A stretch of 64,000 nucleotides of DNA from Acephala macrosclerotiorum (GCA_014904845.1 MU119483.1:1-64000); one strand, 5' to 3'. Positions 48,703-60,689 are shown, counted from the stretch's first letter. Made by a program: numbers and translations. Notes: generated from the letters alone by a model not told the origin.

Positions 48703-50487
48703 CTACCACATCTTCGCTACTGGGGCTCTCCATGGTTCTGGCACAATCTCATCTTCCGCAATCGGTGTTTCCATCACCGAGGCTCTCAATAGTGCTGGCG
48801 CTTTGCTCGTCCGCGCCATCTTGGGATTTGGTTCTGGCTCTGGCTCCTCTGCCTCTGCCTCTGCCTCTAGCACAGTACTTTTGCGCTTCCGACCCCGTTT
48901 TACCTTGTCTGCGGTGGCTTCCTCTGCCTCTGGCGTGGCCCTTTTACACTTCCGACCACGTTTACCCTTACCTTTGGCTGCTTTGGTAGCGTTTTTTACG
49001 ACACGCTTCGCTCGTGCTTCCTCGAGGTTCTCATAGCTCATGACCTTCGCTTTCTCTAGTACTAATGACTTGGTCAATCGTCGAACCTTGGTTTCGTTAT
49101 TGATTGTAGTCAGAAACTGAATTCGATCCTCTTAAAGAATAGTTTAAACAGAGGATTTTTGGAACGCTTTAATATATTTCTGTAAGTGCTTCGCTAGATT
49201 CTGTTTGCTCGTTTCATTAAGCGTATAAACATTTCGTTGAATAATTAGATTTTGTAATAATATAAAAAACTTTATTGATACTAGCGTTACAAGCGTTTGC
49301 AGTTTTACGTTTTGTCGATAAGATTCTATTTTTATTTCATTGGCGCTTGAAACGATTAGTTTAATCGAAAAAGCGAGTATATTTTTAAGTATTTTATTTG
49401 GATTAAACGGAAATAGGTCGCTTGTAGCGAAATTGGTCTTAATAATTTTTTTTTTGCGAGACTATATAAAGAATTAAAATACTTTTTGTCGATCGTATTT
49501 ACATCTTTTTATTTAAATCGATTAATCTGATTGCGATACGCTGTTTTGAGTAGAGTAAACAGTATTATATCACAAAGTTGAAACTTGTAAAAAGTATAAA
49601 AAAAGAGACGATATAGAAGAATATTGTTTTCGAAACAAAACTTTAAGATTTTAAGAGTTTCGTGCGTTCTAAAGTCGTCGCAAATTAAGACGCGTCGTTT
49701 TTTGTTAGTTCGTTCTTTAGTTTCGAGATCAAATATACGCTTAAATCACTTTAAATTGATTTTAAAGTCGGTATATTTAGAGTCGAAATATACATACTAC
49801 TATCCAAAAGTAGAAAACGTAGTCTAATTGCTTCGATAGTCAGATTATTATCGAATTCAAATACTTACTATCGCTATTAATGCATTCGATTGTAGTCACG
49901 AATGTGCGCTTGACTCGCGCACTTCTATAGTCTCGCTTATCATATTTACTTACAAAGACTTTCATAGAATATAATATAGACAGTATCACTTTAATCTCGT
50001 CTATATTATACACGTTCTCAATCAAAACAATCGAATCTTGTAATATTTCTTTAATTACTTTAAATCAGTATGTAATCTTTCTATAAATGTTTTTCTCGTG
50101 ACGATTCTAGTCTAATACTTTGACTCTTCGCGCTAATAGTATTAAATAGCGTTTTTCTAGAGTCTTTGTCCAGTTTCGATCAAAAGCCTTAAGAGGCCTT
50201 TCAGTAGTTGATCGATAGCAAGTGATACTATAGACTAGTGAAAAGATAAACTTCATTCGTATCGAATAATCAAAATCGGACATTTGAAGTAGATACTTGA
50301 CGATAACCTCTTCTTCGTACGGTTTGAGGTACTGTTGGCCTTGAGCTTTCTCTTCCATCGAGAGTCGTCCGCGAGCACGATGATGGAGTGTCGAGTGTGG
50401 GACTTTGCCATGATCTGCAAGAGCACGGTATGACCTAGGCACGCCAGGAGGCACACCTTGCGTCAATACTTGGCTGGCTCTGTCCAT
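48703..50487 (-). pseudogene. Pogo/Tigger-type DDE transposase, middle destroyed by RIP
   Basis: The N-terminal part (50487 down to about 50280) reads MDRASQVLTQGVPPGVPRSY, STLHHRARGRLSMEEKAQGQ and YLKPYEEEVIVKYLLQM: a Psq-type helix-turn-helix followed by the start of a CENP-B-type DNA-binding domain. At 49840-50025 the frame reads ENVYNIDEIKVILSILYSMK and DYRSARVKRTFVTTIECI, the first Asp region of the DDE core. The C-terminal tail (49077-48703) is the Lys/Arg- and Glu-rich end common in fungal members: YENLEEARAKRVVKNATKA, KRGRKRKS, EAEAEAEE. Between them the sequence is AT-rich with many stops. Terminal inverted repeats were not found. Confidence 0.8.
49080..50110. repeat. RIP-mutated core of the pogo element
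   Basis: AT content rises sharply inside the transposase while both ends keep normal composition. The C/G that remain are largely CpG. Confidence 0.65.
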
Positions 50488-51690
50488 GTTGGCCTACCGT
50501 GGTGATGGTGTTGTGAACGAGACAGAGTGACTGGCAGCGGTTTCGCAGCGGCGTGCTAGAGGGCACGTGCCCATGGAAGGTTCGAGAAACATGCTATTTA
50601 TAGCCGATATCCCTATCTGAAGAACCTCCATGAATCAGACCCTCGTGCATTTCAGTGTGACACGCACAGGCATGCGGTGACAGTAGGTACTTCCAATCGT
50701 TCAAACCTTATCGACTTCCAAACCAAACGAGAAAGAACGAAAAACACTCAGTGGCACACCTAAGCTCCTTGAAAGTAATGTGGTTAGTGCATACATGCAT
50801 ACCTTGTACTCCCACACTCCCGTAGAGGACCCATTTGGAGGCTCGATCCAGAACGCATGTCTGACTTGTCATTTGTACTGTATGATCTATGCGATAGCAT
50901 TAGATCACGGCTATAAGCGGTTACTGCCGACATTGGGCAACGATAAGAAGAACTCACCTTCCCCTTCTCACTTTTAGCAAAATAACGAGCTTCCTCATCT
51001 TTTACTACTTCACTGTGCAAATCTACATAGTAAGTAGTTTGTCTATCTTTCCGAAAACTTAGCTAAGAATGGGTTTTGAAGATGTGCACCGTAACCACAG
51101 ACTATTACTCTTGTGATCATGTGAAGAAAGCGAACAACAGACTCGACTGGGTGTCCAGATCCCACGAGATGTGTGAAAAACTATGTCAGGGGCAGAACTT
51201 TCACTGAATATTGCGGTGCTCAAGCCTGCGACACGCCACCTTCCTCTTAGATACATTACTAATTCCCGAAATTGAAATGAGGCCTTGGGCGGATAGGGTT
51301 ACGTGTAGTCTCGAGGCTTTGAATTATGCGAAAGCCAGACAGAAGAAAGAATAAAGGAGTGGAGGATGGATGTCATGATGATATCTTGTGTACCTACCCC
51401 CGGGTTCGGGTTATTTTCTCTATCAGTGGTGCTAGGATATCTTCGATCACTCTTTGGAGACTATGGCACGCAATATCATGTTTAAGCAAAACCCTGAGGC
51501 TTGCTAGCATTAGCAAGTCAAAGAAGTGTGGTAACTTACAGTATACTGAAGTGTGTTGAATTTTTCGACGGATGGTTTCACACTAACAAGCAGCTCAAGA
51601 GAAGAAACCGAGCGAACAGTTCGCTACATCATTCCGACACTCCCTTCAACCCTAAATTCATTCCCAGCACCTCGGCCCGTCACTTCCCAT
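50488..51690. other. Intergenic segment, nothing recognised
   Basis: Ordinary composition. Short frames exist on both strands, but none has protein-like composition or splice signals. It probably includes the pogo 5' end. Confidence 0.4.
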
Positions 51691-52153
51691 TCACATTTTG
51701 TTTCCCATCCTCTCATTCACTGCATCATTAATCCTTTTCCTATCACTCGTTCCTTTCCTTGTCGAACAGCACCTCGGTGCACCTAACACCTGCTTCCCAA
51801 TATAGTCCGCCGGGTTAATGTCGAATTTATTATATTGTGTTGCGTATACGCCTGCATCATCTTCGATTTCAACGATGTTAATCTGAAGGACTTCGGGATT
51901 GATGTCATCTACCGGAACAAGGTGGTCGAATGTAACACCATAGTAATCAATCATACTGTAGCATCAAAGGAGTATTAGAATGGTGGGCTCTTAAAGGGGA
52001 GATTTTTGCAAGATAATCAATTACGTACGTTGCCTTCTCCACCCAACCCTTGTACTCGTCCTTCACTACCATGTCCGCAGCGACATCATGCCGCACCTTG
52101 CGGTGGTATATTTGCTGAAACGCCAGTTCCGCTAATTTGGGTCCGCCAGGCAT
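51691..52153 (-). CDS. Hypothetical protein, two exons
   Basis: Exon 1 is 52153-52029 (MPGGPKLAELAFQQIYHRKV, RHDVAADMVVKDEYKGWVEK). The intron starts GTACGT and ends GCTACAG, and exon 2 is 51955-51691 (MIDYYGVTFDHLVPVDDINP, QINIVEIEDDAGVYATQYNK). Phases agree, giving 129 residues. The tail after IGKQVLG is less protein-like, so a second intron or truncation near 51780 is possible. Family not recognised. It starts about 100 bp from the plus-strand gene at 52254, a divergent pair that may share a promoter. Confidence 0.55.
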
Positions 52154-52253
52154 TGGAAACTCAGGAGAGTAGTTGGTGAGGTGCCTCTCTACCTTCCATG
52201 GCAACACGACCGCTATTCCAGCTGAGATCACTTCTCATATTATCAAGTATGCA

Positions 52254-53066
52254 ATGGCAGACCCCCACCCATTGCCGATGGGCGGCGGGGTGGGCATGCG
52301 AAGGGCTCACCACGCAGTGGCTTCCGTATCGCGCGCCCTACGCATGATCTATCTCGGTCATCCATACCCAGCTGCCGCGAAGCACAGAACAACGGCACCG
52401 ATCCACCTCAACATTGGCGAAGCCCTCTCCTTCGACGACCTCCAGACCCTGGCTGCCTTCTTCCGGGAAGGCCCCGGTCAGGACATCGCTGTTCTGCGAA
52501 ATATTCGGTCCCTCAGCATCTCGTACCTCGACGATCACGCCGCTACAGACTGGCGGCGGCGGACGACCGATTATGCCTACGAAGCTTTTGAGCTCCTCTC
52601 TGCCTCCTGGCACGTTATGCAAGTCTCTTGGCTTCAACTCGACCTTCCTTACCCGGATGCAGTATCTTCCGTAGATGACCCAGGAATATGGGGCCTGTTG
52701 AAGATCCGTGGCCTTCCGCATCTCACGATATCCGGCCCGCGTCGTTGCATCGCACCCACAGTCCGAGCATGGCTCAAGGCGCGGACACGCAGGAAGAAGC
52801 TCTTCCCATGGCAGCCGCTCGGCGTCGAGAATCCGGGGCCAAACAACCGGACAGCTTTCCTCACGCACCGAGACGATCAGCCGCCGTGGCGGCAGCAATA
52901 CGAATGGCTTAATGCTCGGTACAAGTACCTGCACGATCGAGAGATAGTCGCCGCGAGGCGCATAACGCAGCAGATCGCCTATCACAAGCGGCGAAGACGA
53001 TGGCCTATGCTATCCAAGCGGAGGAGGAAGAGGAGCCGCCTCCAGCCTCTCTGCCTCCCACTGTAG
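52254..53066 (+). CDS. Hypothetical protein, possible F-box-like
   Basis: The first ATG in frame is at 52254 (MADPHPLPMGGG), giving 270 residues. In-frame codons just upstream read IPAEITSHIIKYAMADP, which resembles the F-box opening L-P-x-E-I-x-x-x-I, so the true start may lie in an earlier exon. Further on: EALSFDDLQTLAAFFREGPG, LRNIRSLSISYLDD, WHVMQVSWLQLDLPYPDAVS, GLPHLTISGP. The alternating hydrophobic strands fit fungal F-box-like accessory proteins. The GC-rich codons contrast with the AT-rich surroundings. The last ~20 residues are very basic and may be mis-framed: another frame from 53000 reads on to 53233. Confidence 0.6.
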   Translation: MADPHPLPMGGGVGMRRAHHAVASVSRALRMIYLGHPYPAAAKHRTTAPIHLNIGEALSFDDLQTLAAFFREGPGQDIAVLRNIRSLSISYLDDHAATDWRRRTTDYAYEAFELLSASWHVMQVSWLQLDLPYPDAVSSVDDPGIWGLLKIRGLPHLTISGPRRCIAPTVRAWLKARTRRKKLFPWQPLGVENPGPNNRTAFLTHRDDQPPWRQQYEWLNARYKYLHDREIVAARRITQQIAYHKRRRRWPMLSKRRRKRSRLQPLCLPL

Positions 53067-53393
53067 CTCATCCTCACTCCCGAGAACCGCAAAATCGCAC
53101 ATATACAACCGCGTATACAGAGGGTGAAGGCATTGGACCAGGTTCGGTAGGCAAGGCAAGTCCGACAAGGCGGAGAGGATACACCGAGTCGGGCTATGGT
53201 GGGAGGTTTCTGCAAAGTGCCAGTCAGAAATAGGCAATGGAGGGAGAGATGCTGCGAAAGTCGTAGCCATAGACAGTTAGCAACCTCCATTGTATTATTG
53301 CATCGTACAATTTTCCCAGACCCTTGGTTGCTAACGCCCGGTCCTGAAGAAAGAGCTTGAATCTTGAAGACTAGTCCACGTCCGCGAGCCTCG

Positions 53394-53763
53394 TCAAAAA
53401 GTAAGGCTGATAATATCAACCCCTTTCCTCAGCTGCACCAGCTCCAACACATCCTCGACATTCCGGTCGTGAACTACCGTCATCGGAGCAGTACCCTTCG
53501 TTGGACCAGGCTCCCACTATGGCCACTCCCTTAATCTCTTGACCCTTCCAGCCACTTGTATCGTTGATATAGGGTCCTTTGAGGGTCGTGCGACAGCGAT
53601 CAGTCACCTCTCGGTACGGCTGGTGGACATTGTTGACTACCCGCAGTTTGATGACTTCCTGATTCTGGTCTTGGTAATTGACGTGGCTAGACTTGATTTG
53701 GATTCGAACAGGAAAATATTCGTTATTCATATCGGCGGCGTTCGTGGAATTATGTTGAGCCAT
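53394..53763 (-). pseudogene. Small hypothetical gene with likely frameshift
   Basis: From the ATG at 53761-53763 the frame reads MAQHNSTNAADMNNEYFPVR, NNVHQPYREVTDRCRTTLKG and GWKGQEIKGVAIV. One frame then gives GAWSNEGYCSDDG to a stop at 53416. Another frame gives the more protein-like EPGPTKGTAPMTVVHDRNVE, DVLELVQLRKGVDIISLTF to a stop at 53394. A single extra G in the GGG at about 53521-53524 would account for the switch. Family not recognised. Confidence 0.4.
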
Positions 53764-53781
53764 CTTGACGGAAATTGACAA

Positions 53782-54869
53782 AGATGACTACTTTTGGCTT
53801 GAACTGAAGGTGGAGATGTGGCTTGCGACGAGAAGAGTGCGAAGTGGTGGGTTTTGCGGAAGGATGGCCTCATTAGTTTCAGAAACGTGGCCTAAAATTC
53901 CGCCCCTGCATGTCATCACTACAGAACCGAAGGAGACGAGACGAGGCGGCGCTCCAGCACCAAAGTTCGAGAAACCTGCTCTTACGCCACACGCGTGACA
54001 TTTTACGCCACACACACGATCTGAGAATCGTGGCTGAGAATAGTGGCTGATAAAATTTCGCGAGCCCGGACTTGAATACAGTATATTGTAACAAGGCTAA
54101 TGCACATTACTAAGCACAAAATCCTCAAGCTAAAACATGTGGCGTTTATGCCCTTCTCCGCGCACGGCGTAACTCCCGGACCGCACTACCTTCCTCTCTG
54201 AGTATCTTCAAAACTTGGAGCCATATTCTTTCTTTATAGGACCTTTCTCTAAGTGCTCCGAATTTTGAAGAGACTCCAATGGTCGCGATTAAGCAGGGGG
54301 GAACAGCCGAAGCGGCGATTAGTGGCGTGATTAAAACGATCGACAGCATGATCGGCACTATTCTTTTTCTTGTTGTTGACTAGTCTCCTTAGGGAGAAAT
54401 AGTTAAGGAAAGTGACATATTAATAACAACTTCGTAGATTTGCTAAGAAAAAATTTATAATTCCAAAACTATAGGTTCGTCTCGTGACAGGGTGCGTCTC
54501 GCTACGCAGGGACAGACGTTAATGGGGAAGTTTGCGAAGGTTATAAGTTTGTAGGTAAATAGCTCTAGGGAAAAAATGTCTGAGTGGGGGTGTTGAGTTG
54601 GTACCATGAAATGTTTCATCCTTGTTAATTATCTCCTCTAACTCGAATTTCCCTCTCATTGTCCACAATCTAGGTGAAGGATGTTGAGATTGGTGAAACA
54701 TCGTCTATATACCTGAGCACAGACCCACAACCCCAAATTCTTTCTAGGAACACTACCTCCGCTCCTCATCCAAAAGGGAAAACACAAATGCTACACATTC
54801 TCCAACCATACACTGTAGCATCGAAGTTTCCTCCGATGATATTGCAATTCCTATATTCTTAAGCCCGAG
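53782..54869. other. Intergenic segment with short direct repeats
   Basis: No supportable gene. At about 53980-54055 TTACGCCACACGCG / TTACGCCACACACA and GAGAATCGTGGCTGA / GAGAATAGTGGCTGA occur as adjacent direct repeats, possibly the end of a mobile element. A short minus-strand frame at 54146-54358 is not convincing. Confidence 0.4.
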
Positions 54870-54959
54870 GTGTTGAGCAATTCGATGGGAGGTTGCCAAA
54901 AGATGGGCGCAATACTTTCGCTGGAGCTACTTTTTGTGCTTTGTAGAGTAGCGCACTTG

Positions 54960-55425
54960 GATCGCGTCTTGAGTCCGGTAGCGTGGAAGGGCAGCTTGGA
55001 TCGCTTCCCACGAGCAGCCACTCTCCCTCATTTCGACTACCATCGCATCCTCTTCAGGTTCCCATCGAACACGTTTTGTTTGAGGCCGTACCGTTGCGGA
55101 ATGCATCTTGGAATATACGCCACTATCGTGAGGGATTGAACGACTTTTGGTGTTCGACCAACGGTTTCAATAGATCAACCAGAAATACAACTGGGGCGAG
55201 TGGTCAACGGATCTTGACTTCTGGGACCGCACTTATCAGGCACTTTGGTCGGAAACTCCAAGGATATCGGTAGTGAATCCAGATATGCTACTAGAAGACA
55301 TGGATGAGAGGTTGCGATTTCTAAGAGGCTTTGCATCGGTCCCCGAGGATGAAGTACGCGGTGCGGTGGGCAGGATATTGTCATTTTTGAAGAGACCCCG
55401 ACATCGAGGCGCAACTGGACGGTCG
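54960..55425 (+). pseudogene. Decayed coding segment upstream of ankyrin repeats
   Basis: One frame reads PIEHVLFEAVPLRNASWNIR HYREGLNDFW (given in two parts, about 55055-55150). Another frame then reads NQKYNWGEWSTDLDFWDRTY, MLLEDMDERLRFLRGFASVP and EDEVRGAVGRILSFLKR (about 55177-55410). Both look like real protein but need a frameshift or a lost intron to join. It may have been the N-terminal part of the ankyrin gene just downstream. Confidence 0.45.
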
Positions 55426-55520
55426 TTATAAGGAGGTTGAGGGTGGAGGAGGCTAGGGGAGGTTTGGTGTTGATGTTGGAGGAGGTTGAAGCTGGCGGAG
55501 GTTGAGGTTGATGTTTGAAG
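55425..55520 (+). repeat. GGAGGTTGA-rich short tandem tract
   Basis: GGAGGTTGA and close variants (GGAGGAGG, TTGATGTTGG) recur five to six times in about 95 bp. It lies between the two halves of the decayed ankyrin gene. Confidence 0.6.
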
Positions 55521-55592
55521 AAGCTCCCTGCGGTGGCCCGTTTGTCCCTTCTTGATGATAGGACATATATCCGCCCCGTGTAAGAGAAGCTC

Positions 55593-55898
55593 GTGAGTAC
55601 GGCATTGCATCTGGCAGCTGATCAAGGCCATCGAGAGATAATCAACTTGCTGATTGACCGTGGAGCTGAAGTAGAGTTGGTGGATAAGCTGGGCCGGACA
55701 CCATTACACCGTTCTGCCCGCTTGGGATACGGAGCGGCAACCAAACTCTTGGTTGACAGAGGGTCACTGGTAACAACGGAGGACAATGATGGACGCACGG
55801 CGCGCGATTTGGCTAAAGGTTCAGACCGTGCAATCAAGGCTCTCAATGGTGAAGAGCCGGGTTTTTATATCTATGAAGGTCGCATGGTTCTGCTCTAG
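55593..55898 (+). pseudogene. Ankyrin-repeat fragment
   Basis: Two good ankyrin repeats and part of a third: TALHLAADQGHREIINLLID RGAEVE, then GRTPLHRSARLGYGAATKLL VDRGS, then DGRTARDLAKGSD. The stop is at 55896-55898. There is no ATG: the frame opens right after an in-frame TAA at about 55581. Ankyrin repeats bind proteins and commonly end fungal NLR-like and effector-response proteins, but nothing here shows which. It is probably the C-terminal end of a larger broken gene. Confidence 0.7.
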
Positions 55899-55946
55899 TT
55901 TAGGAGGCTCTTTGCAACGTCAAGACTTGGAGCCATTCTTTTGCCT

Positions 55947-56330
55947 TTATTTACCGCTCTGCCTCTCTGTACGTGCGCTCCTGTCCTTCATTAGAGCTGG
56001 GGCCCTCGGCAGGTTGCGTGATTGCACAAGGCTGCTGATTCCATTATCTTTCTTCCCAACTCCATATAGCTCAATGGATCGCTTCATGATAATTACACGG
56101 CGTTGTTGAGCCTACATGCCATCAACTAAATTAGCGACTAGTGTATGTACTACCTTTTCCGTGTTTTTGAACCCTCTCTCAAATAGACAGCGTTGCGCTT
56201 GCAGATCCTCAACTAAATCGGCAGCGAGTGTGCGTGCCCGGTTGTCCGTGTCTTTGAAGCTCTCGAGGAGTCTGTATTCTTGGGAATTTAGGAGCTCCCG
56301 CGACACGCAAGCAATACTCTCACAGGTGTG
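55947..56330 (-). pseudogene. Unidentified helical fragment with RIP-type stop
   Basis: The minus-strand frame reads SRELLNSQEYRLLESFKDTD, RARTLAADLVEDLQAQRCLF and TEKVVHTLVANLVDGM. After a TAG at 56112-56114 (a likely former CAG) it continues AQQRRVIIMKRSIELYGVGK. The composition suggests amphipathic helices. Family not recognised. It overlaps no other supported gene. Confidence 0.4.
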
Positions 56331-56589
56331 CAGTCATTGGGTTCTCCATCTCCCGTGGCCAAGAGGAACAGGATGGACATGAGATGGGAAGTAAACGGCC
56401 AGGCTTGTTGATATGAGATCCGTATTTAGTCTTACTTCGCATTTCCTTCCGTCGCATAATCTCAGAGCATGATGTTGCCTTCTCAAGTATATGATGGCAC
56501 CACGAACCAACTATAAACGAGAGCAAAGGCAATGAAGAGCGTCAATACATAGCCCAAACACTAGATGACTACAAATAAGATCGCATATT

Positions 56590-58560
56590 TTCAGAAGAGC
56601 CTTTTTGTGCGTTAGTTTCGAATTCTTTGCCCGAGTCAATAACGATTTCTAAATGAGAATAGGACGTTATAGCCTTTTTTTAGGACGCTAAGGCATGCGT
56701 TGCCCGGACGATATTCTTGATTTGAAGCAGGAGTTTGTCAGCGTATGAACTTATAATTTCGACGAAATAAGTGCTTATCTGGCGACTATTGAATTCGTGC
56801 TTTGCAAGGTCATTAAGTTTCTCGTTACTATAGTTTGCTTTTTCTTTGGTCGTAGTTGCATTTTAAAGAAAAGTGTTTTAAGTTTTTTTTCTTATATTAA
56901 TATTTAAAGGATTATATCGAAGCGCTAAGTAAATTCTACTTCGAATCGCGTTATTAAAATTTGTAATTCGATTGATAATAAAAAATATAATTTTTTAATA
57001 ATATTTCAATTTGCGTAAAAATACTAAAATAAAAAAATTGTATATATAATTCGTATCGCGTTTATACAAAAAAATATCGATTTTATCGAGAAATAATAAA
57101 GTTTTTTAATAATTAATAAATTTAAAAATACGAAAAAATTATTTTTTGAGTATTATTATATTATTATTTAAATTTTTTGCGAATATTTGTAAAAATTAAT
57201 ATAAATAATAATATTATTAAAAAGTAATATTTATCGTATAAAACAATTTTTAAAAGTATTTTAATAATATTTTAATAATTAGCGTTTTATCGATATTAAA
57301 CGATTTATTAGTACGTATATTAATAAACTTAAAAAATACGATTAAAATTAAATATTATATTATAAAAATATAATTAAATTATAAATTTTTTTTTTATAAT
57401 ATCGTCGAACGAATAACTCGATATTTACTATAAATAAAATATCGTAAAAATTAAAATAAAAGTTTTTCGTTTGATTTTTATTGTAAAATAATTTTAAAAA
57501 AATTAATTTTAATTAATCTCGATAATATTATCAATCGCGAATTTTATTATATATAATTCGATTAATTTAATAAACTTTTTATCACGAGACGAAATTTTTA
57601 TATTATAATTTAAAATCGTTGAACTATAAATTATTAAATTATTATTATTTTATATATTAATATTTATATTGTTAATTTTAATTTGATCGATTTTCGATAA
57701 TAAAATAAACGATTATCGAATTAATCGAAAAAATCAATAATATTAAAATTATATAAACGTTTATTAATTGTTTTAATTAAATTTAATTTAATATAATTAA
57801 AATTAATCTTTTGAAATTAAATCGTATTAATTATAATTTTACTCGAAACGAATATCGCGATTAATTTTTTTTTAATTATTTAAAACGTTTTATTATTATA
57901 TTAAAAATATTAAACGTTTTTTAAAGAATTGAATTTCTAATCGCATTTAATTAATTTCGTTTTAATTTGATTTGTATTTTCGTAATATTATAAAAAAAAA
58001 ATATTAAAAAAATTAAAAAAATTTAATTTACGAAATTTTATTAAACGTTTTTTTATCGAAGTCCACGTAACGACTCTCGATATAAAAATACTTTATATTA
58101 TTAAATGTAATTATTTTTTCACTAAAATTATATTTGAAGTATTTTAATTTCTTTGTCTCGAAACAAGTAATATAAACAAACGTATTTAATTTAAAAAAAA
58201 CTCAAAGTAAATTATACGAGATTTTACTATTTATAAAAAGTAGTAATAAACGAATTCTAATATCCGTGTAAATTGTTTTAATGTATTAAATAAAAAGATC
58301 GAAATACTTTATATATATTAAATCGAGAAAATTAGTATTATTTTAATACAATTTAAATTTAAAAAAATAATAATATAAAAAATTTTACTCGATTTAAATT
58401 TAAATTAGTAATTGGTTTCGTATGACTAAAAAAAAAGTTTACAAAAAGTTTATTTTCCTTTGTACTAATTCTATAAACGCCTTTTAAAATCGTCCTCAAA
58501 ATATCTCGCAACTATTCCGATTTGATATCGATATAAACGGTATTAGTCGATGCCTTCTTG
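56590..58560. repeat. AT-rich, RIP-like block
   Basis: Composition falls gradually from about 56590 and is nearly pure A/T with CpG at 56900-58060. No gene. It borders the 3' end of the BCS1-like gene. Confidence 0.7.
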
Positions 58561-58607
58561 TTTATAATATTTTTATGAGTACATAAAGTCTGTTTAGAGC
58601 TAATGTA

Positions 58608-60047
58608 CTAATCAATCCGAGCACGAATGACAAATACGTATTGGTCAAGTTCATCTATCTCTCTTGATATAGGCGGTTCTTTAATTGTATACTTGTACGC
58701 CTTCTCATTCCAGTTGTACGACAGGATCTTGTTAGTATGCTTAGACTTGTGTGAAGATAGAGACATACACTTCATTAACGGTCTTAAACTCTAGCTTTGA
58801 AGCTCGAGCGGGCGGTTCCTCGGATTCAACTTTCTCTGCTGCGGCAGGCGGAGGAGGAGGCTCCTGCTTGGTACTGAGAGACTTGAGAATGTCCAAGAAC
58901 TGTTGGACATGCTCAGTAGTCACAATCTGTGTAGATGGCTGGCTTGCCGGAAACGCACGACCGGGAGCTGGCGAACAGGGCTCGGTTGGAGTCACCTCTG
59001 AAGCATCCTCGGGGGGTGTATGAGAGCAGGTGCAGTTCGGGGCACGACCAGAGGCTATCTCCATGTCCATGACGGCTTTGACCAACTCTTGGGCGTCGCT
59101 CGAGGTATTGAAGCACTTGGAGAGTGATAGTTTCGGGCTGCTCGGTGGTGCAAAGAGTAAGGAGGTTTGAACCATATCGGTTGAGACTTTCGTCGTTGAT
59201 TCCTCATCCCACCTAAATAGATCGTTAGCAAAGTTTTGTTTACACTTCGTTGAATGCATACTAACTGAGTGTCTTTAGGCTTGGCATCTTCGGATATCCT
59301 TGGCGGCTTCGACTTTGCTTCAATAGCCGTCGAAATGAGTTGCTCCACATTGTCAATAGCTTCCCTCGGTGATTTTCTGTGTTCCAAAAGAAACGAGAAA
59401 ATTTTAGCTGGACTGAATTTCAGCTTCGGCACATTGCCAGCAAACTCTTTTGCCAATTGCTCAACTCTCTCGGCCTCTTCACTCTGACTCACTGCGGCTT
59501 TATAGACCTTTGTATTGTCTCTTGATTGAGCGTCCTCTTGTACAGGCTTAAAAACGAGACAGAAGAGGTCAGCCGTCATTTTATTGTCAGCGAGCCCAAG
59601 CTCGACCATTTTGTCCACACGGCCAAGTCGTATGAGTGCTCCGTCGAGGCGTGTGATGTAGTTAGTAGTCATAATCAGGATTCGGCCTTCTTGTGACCCT
59701 ACACCATCGATAATGTTCAAGAGAGCGAATAAAGATAATTTTCCAGAGGTAGATTTGCTCTATTGAGAGAGAGAGCCAATCACGATTTGGCGAGAGCTCT
59801 CGGTTTCGGCGTCTCGATTAGAACTGACGGCGTCAATGTCTTCCAAAAGAATAACGCAGCGACTTGGAAGCTTGGCGAATAGGCTCTTCAGGCTGGCTTC
59901 GTTGATATTAGAAAGGCTAAAGATATAGATATCTAAACCAAAATAACTAGCGATAGCCGAGCTCAAACTCGATTTTCCAGTTCCAGGAGATCCGTACAGC
60001 AAGTAACCCCGTCGGTAAAGAGTATCACGATCGGAATTTCGAGTATT
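58608..60047 (-). pseudogene. BCS1-like AAA ATPase, 5' truncated, one RIP-type stop
   Basis: The readable part begins at about 60047 with NTRNSDRDTLYRRGYLLYGS and shows Walker A GSPGTGKSS, Walker B CVILLEDIDAV, a TAG at 59760-59762 (a likely former CAG) and, in the same frame, SGKLSLFALLNIIDGVGSQE. It then shows GRILIMTTN and ALIRLGRVDKMVE, where the usual RPGRVD has Leu for Pro. An intron starting GTATGC lies at about 59215-59270. Exon 3 (about 59214-58785) is Pro/Ser-rich. A last exon, ending at 58608, reads YNWNEKAYKYTIKEPP and ELDQYVFVIRARID, as in fungal relatives. The BCS1-specific N-terminus is lost in the AT-rich block upstream. BCS1 itself works on the inner mitochondrial membrane; fungi have many relatives of unknown role. 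Confidence 0.85.
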
Positions 60048-60689
60048 AAATTTATAAAATTTTTTAAAATCGATAATTAAATTTATAAACTATATATAAT
60101 AATTTATTTCTTAATCGTATAAATTTAATCGTATTAAAAATTTTTTTAATAAAACGAAATTATAATCGAAATAAATTTTAAAAAATTAAAATTTTTTAAA
60201 AATTTTAACGTAATATTATTTAATTTTAAAATTTTTTTTTTAATTAAAATATTAAATTTTTAAAAAATTTAAATAAAAATAAAAACGTTTATATTTAAAA
60301 TATAATATATAAAAATTATTATTTTTTTAAATGAAAAAATAAAATTATATATTTTTTAAATTTTATTATTAATTATTTAATCGTTTTATTATATTATTTC
60401 GTTTTTTTTTATTTCGAAATTTTATTAATTTATATTTATAATAATATTTTTATTATTATATTTTTATATATATTTTTTAATATAAATATAAAATATAAAT
60501 AAATCGTATTTTATAATATAAAATTACTATAAAAAACGTATTAATTAATAAATAATAATAAATTTATTTTTCGATTTTATCGTTTTTTATAAAACAAATA
60601 ATTTCGAATATAAATACGAAAATAATAAATTAATAATAATAAATTTTTACGATTTATATTATAAATAAATAATTAAAACGAATAAAAAA
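60048..60689. repeat. AT-rich, RIP-like block
   Basis: Nearly pure A/T with isolated CpG. It replaces the 5' part of the BCS1-like gene. Confidence 0.7.

Noticed and set aside
48614..49036. Plus-strand Ser/Ala-rich frame
   Set aside because: It is antisense to the Lys/Glu-rich transposase tail, whose repeats create it.
52338..52985. 215-codon minus-strand frame
   Set aside because: It lies opposite the plus-strand hypothetical gene, which has the more protein-like composition; a long GC-rich gene often leaves an open antisense frame. Not fully excluded.
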